DNA from: an uncultured Verrucomicrobiota bacterium | GTDB taxonomy: Bacteria > Verrucomicrobiota > Verrucomicrobiia > Limisphaerales > UBA9464 | Assembly (NCBI GenBank): GCA_903864375.1 | Contig: CAIPFS010000718.1 | Span: 1 to 8,833, forward strand | DNA: 8,833 nucleotides | Reading direction: 5' to 3' | Shown: piece after piece, positions 7,328-8,833 of the stretch | Position numbering within the stretch: the first letter of the stretch is position 1 | Layout of the letters: the number at the start of each line of letters is the position of its first letter | Position numbers and translations under genes: made by a program | Notes under the pieces: model-generated | The model's database searches: none | What the model saw: the letters and a program-made list of their open reading frames with translations, nothing else | What the model was told of the DNA's origin: nothing

Positions 7328-7966
7328 TCACCGGCCGCCGCGCAGGACCCGCTGAAGAATGTCCGGGCGGGCACGCAGGACATAAAACAGGAACCCGAGC
7401 ATCATCAGCACGACCAGGGCAGCAAATCCCACGGCCAATGTTCGAAAATTTCGAATCCGCTGCTGCAATTCCTCCGCTTCCCCTGCCCGGGTGGCTTCCC
7501 ATAGGGCCATCTGTTCTGCCACCAACTGCTTCGCTTCCACCGGGTCAAACAATTGACACCAAAACCAGCCCGGTCCGGGTTCAACAAACTTTGGAACACC
7601 CGTTTCCATCGGAAAGGTGGCAGGAACAAATCCGCTTGCCGTCCAAAAGTCGCCGGTCTCCCGGGTCCAGAGCCGTTGAATACCCTGATTTCTGGCCAAA
7701 ATGATCACCCGACCCCACAGGGTGGAACGCAATTCATCCGCTTCGTAATCTGGGGACAAAGCCTCGCTGTGCAGGAGTGCATCGGTTCCATCCACCATCA
7801 ATCCAACAGCGGCGGTGACCGTTCCCTCGGGGGTCGACGCCACCTGAAACTCCGTCAAAAACGGGGCCAAGTCTTCGGCAGGAAGTCCGGCACTTCGCCA
7901 CAACTCGAGCAGCAACGGGAGATCGTCGACGGCCGCACGTCGGGCGAGTGGAATCGCGGGGTCCAT
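7328..7966 (-). CDS. GNAT-like protein with C-terminal membrane anchor
   Basis: A 212-residue protein. Residues 8-115 follow the GNAT N-acetyltransferase pattern: an N-terminal RRAAVDDLPLLLELWRSAGL helix, a strand with TVTAAVGLMVDG, the LLHSEALSPDYEADELRSTL segment, ARNQGIQRLWTRE, and the closing FWTASGF, which resembles the GNAT 'fy.r.GF' strand. The acetyl-CoA pyrophosphate loop expected after SPDY (R/Q-x-x-G-x-G/A) is absent; EADEL stands in its place, so catalytic activity is doubtful. Residues 142-175 are charged and probably helical. Residues 176-197 (TLAVGFAALVVLMMLGFLFY and onward) form one membrane helix, and a basic tail (RARPDILQRVLRGGR) ends the protein. This predicts a cytoplasmic domain tethered to the membrane. 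The gene lies 80 bp upstream of the antitoxin ATG on the same strand but is not obviously related to it. No clear Shine-Dalgarno sequence precedes the ATG at 7964-7966. The substrate is unknown. Confidence 0.75.
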   Translation of the reverse strand: MDPAIPLARRAAVDDLPLLLELWRSAGLPAEDLAPFLTEFQVASTPEGTVTAAVGLMVDGTDALLHSEALSPDYEADELRSTLWGRVIILARNQGIQRLWTRETGDFWTASGFVPATFPMETGVPKFVEPGPGWFWCQLFDPVEAKQLVAEQMALWEATRAGEAEELQQRIRNFRTLAVGFAALVVLMMLGFLFYVLRARPDILQRVLRGGR

Positions 7967-8051
7967 GGAATGACGGTGACCCGACTCGACCTAGGCTGGC
8001 AAGACGAACGGTCGGTACCAAGCCTGCCCGACTGTCAGCCAGTCGCGGCGC

Positions 8052-8057
8052 ATTATA
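8052..8057 (-). promoter_or_regulatory. Possible -10 box upstream of the GNAT-like gene
   Basis: A perfect TATAAT on the minus strand, unusual in this GC-rich sequence, lies 85 bp before the ATG at 7966. No -35 hexamer is found at the normal 16-18 bp spacing; a TTGACT (8089-8084) sits 26 bp away, which is too far. It is a candidate start signal for the GNAT-like gene only. Confidence 0.3.
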
Positions 8058-8118
8058 ACGGGGTGCAGCTCCGCCGGCTGGAAAGTCAACGATAAAGCAG
8101 CCCCTCACCCGAGCATTC

Positions 8119-8207
8119 TTTCTCTGTGCTCTCTGTGTTCGCTGTGGTTGATCCTGAGAACAGCGGGTGAGAGTTCAACCACAGAGGGCTCCGAGGGCAG
8201 AGAGAAC
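8119..8207. repeat. Imperfect inverted repeat with CTCTGTG-type arms
   Basis: The left arm (8119-8151) and the reverse complement of the right arm (8175-8207) agree at 25 of 33 positions, ending in a perfect 10-bp block, CTGTGGTTGA. The 23-bp spacer ends with CGGGTGAG (8164-8171), a perfect complement of CTCACCCG (8104-8111) outside the left arm, so two pairings interleave. The 'accacagag...cagagag' wording resembles a dispersed intergenic repeat that I recall from environmental bacterial genomes; copy number cannot be judged from one window. Confidence 0.6.
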
Positions 8208-8235
8208 CACTGTATTTCAATGGCGCACGTTTGGA

Positions 8236-8253
8236 TCGCCCGGGCCCGGGCGA
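8236..8253. repeat. Perfect 18-bp GC-rich palindrome
   Basis: TCGCCCGGGCCCGGGCGA reads identically on both strands, with its centre at GGCC. It is intergenic, about 100 bp downstream of nuoN, and only 28 bp from the inverted repeat. It could form a cruciform or hairpin, bind a dimeric protein, or simply be part of a dispersed intergenic element. It is not followed by a T-run. Confidence 0.6.
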
Positions 8254-8353
8254 AAAGCCGTTATTTGGAATACAGAACTGACTGCGCTTCGGCCTTACGG
8301 CCTGCGATCTTCGATGCACGGCGGTAGGCTTATTAAGAACCCCTTCCTTCGCT

Positions 8354-8833
8354 CTACTTCGCGACCTGTGTAGTTGCCGAAATCGGAGCCGCCGGCGTTG
8401 CAGGAGACTTGGGAACACCCAGGCCGGCCACCGCCTGTCGGGCACCCTGATAGGTGGTTTCCGGGAGGACTCCAATCAAGACAGTCCCCAAAACCGCAAA
8501 GATCAACGCAAGGCGGGTGGTACCGGATACCGGGATGGGTGAAAGGTCAGAAACCGATCGCGGCCAGTACACAGAACGCAGGACACCCAGATAATAGTAG
8601 AGCCCCACCACCACACCCAGGATGGCCACCAACAAACTGATGAGGACGACGGGCGATGTTCCCGCCTGGACTGCAACCGCCTTGAGAATCATCAATTTGC
8701 CAAAAAATCCCGCGAGCGGCGGAATTCCAGCCAGGCTGACCAGTCCGACCGTCAATGTCGCAGCGAGCCAGGGGGAACGCCGGGCAAGTCCCGCGAAGGC
8801 CGAGACATCGTCCGATTCCTGACGACTGGCAAC
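8354..8833 (-). CDS. nuoN: NADH-quinone oxidoreductase subunit N, C-terminal part (5' end outside window)
   Basis: The last 159 residues of a proton-pumping membrane subunit of respiratory complex I, related to Mrp-type antiporters. The frame is open from the right edge to a TAG at 8354-8356. The visible N-terminal part (VASRQESDDVSAFAGLARR, then SPWLAATLTVGLVSLAGIPP) carries the NuoN hallmark: the 'D...F.GL.RR.PWLA' loop before a membrane helix, then SLAGIPPLAGFFGK. Two further hydrophobic helices follow (SPVVLISLLVAILGVVVGLY and RLALIFAVLGTVLIGVLPE). The tail is Ala/Pro/Thr-rich (VPKSPATPAAPISATTQVAK). No upstream start lies inside the window, so this is a truncated view, not a truncated gene. 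NuoN is usually last in the nuo operon, which fits the repeat-bearing gap that follows it. Confidence 0.93.
   Translation of the reverse strand, partial: VASRQESDDVSAFAGLARRSPWLAATLTVGLVSLAGIPPLAGFFGKLMILKAVAVQAGTSPVVLISLLVAILGVVVGLYYYLGVLRSVYWPRSVSDLSPIPVSGTTRLALIFAVLGTVLIGVLPETTYQGARQAVAGLGVPKSPATPAAPISATTQVAK

Larger units (their letters stand above)
7967..8353. other. Gene-free region of 387 bp with repeats and palindromes
   Basis: This lies between the NuoN stop and the start of the GNAT-like gene, both on the minus strand. No reading frame here resembles a known protein. It contains, from left to right, a TATAAT hexamer on the minus strand (8052-8057), an imperfect inverted repeat of CTCTGTG-rich arms (8119-8207), an 18-bp perfect palindrome (8236-8253) and a small GGCC-TTAC-GGCC hairpin (8291-8302). 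No T-run follows the hairpin in the nuoN direction, so a classical intrinsic terminator is not evident. No tRNA or recognisable riboswitch was seen. Confidence 0.7.

Noticed and set aside
8119..8207. CRISPR array
   Set aside because: There are only two inverted arms, no direct repeats with regular spacers, and no cas genes nearby.
8291..8302. GGCC-TTAC-GGCC hairpin as a nuoN terminator
   Set aside because: The stem is only 4 bp and no T-run follows in the nuoN direction.
8086..8475. Minus-strand 129-codon open frame crossing the nuoN end
   Set aside because: It is out of frame with nuoN, runs through the inverted repeat, and its composition looks non-coding.

Overview
This is a GC-rich window from a free-living, respiring bacterium. 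Ribosome binding sites are weak or absent. One edge carries a NuoN (complex I) gene. The gene families and a CTCTGTGG-type intergenic repeat would fit Verrucomicrobiota or a related PVC lineage, but that placement is a weak inference.

Layout, left to right. (1) 1-1176, minus: an ABC-2 type permease cut by the left edge, with two copies of the ABC-2 'E(K/R)..G(T/G)F.L(L/F)..TPL' signature about 300 residues apart. (2) 1235-2494, minus: a secreted serine hydrolase of the class C beta-lactamase/PBP-like family, 58 bp upstream of the permease. (3) 2495-2653: a 159-bp divergent intergenic region. (4) 2654-6053, plus: one large gene of 1132 residues when repaired. It joins a transglutaminase (Cys180, His229, Asp245) to a DUF2126 module. 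A single surplus C in a run of four (5565-5568) breaks the frame, and the last 161 residues continue in the +1 frame. (5) 6062-7247, minus: a two-gene toxin-antitoxin cassette. The antitoxin gene comes first and has an excisionase-like DNA-binding segment plus an Xre/MbcA/ParS toxin-binding domain. A RES-family toxin, a predicted NAD+ phosphorylase, follows 13 nt later. (6) 7328-7966, minus: a GNAT-like protein with a degenerate acetyl-CoA loop and a C-terminal membrane anchor. (7) 7967-8353: a gene-free stretch holding a possible TATAAT box, an imperfect 33-bp inverted repeat, and a perfect 18-bp palindrome. (8) 8354-8833, minus: the C-terminal 159 residues of NuoN, cut by the right edge.

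The genes do not form one pathway. The RES pair is the only clear functional unit. The transglutaminase/DUF2126 protein belongs to a family thought to make or modify peptides, and its usual ATP-grasp and alpha-E partners are not in the window. The serine hydrolase and ABC permease could share a minus-strand transcript. The most interesting items are the frameshifted transglutaminase/DUF2126 gene, the RES system with a non-classical antitoxin and a Gly where a Ser is expected, and the membrane-anchored GNAT-like protein.
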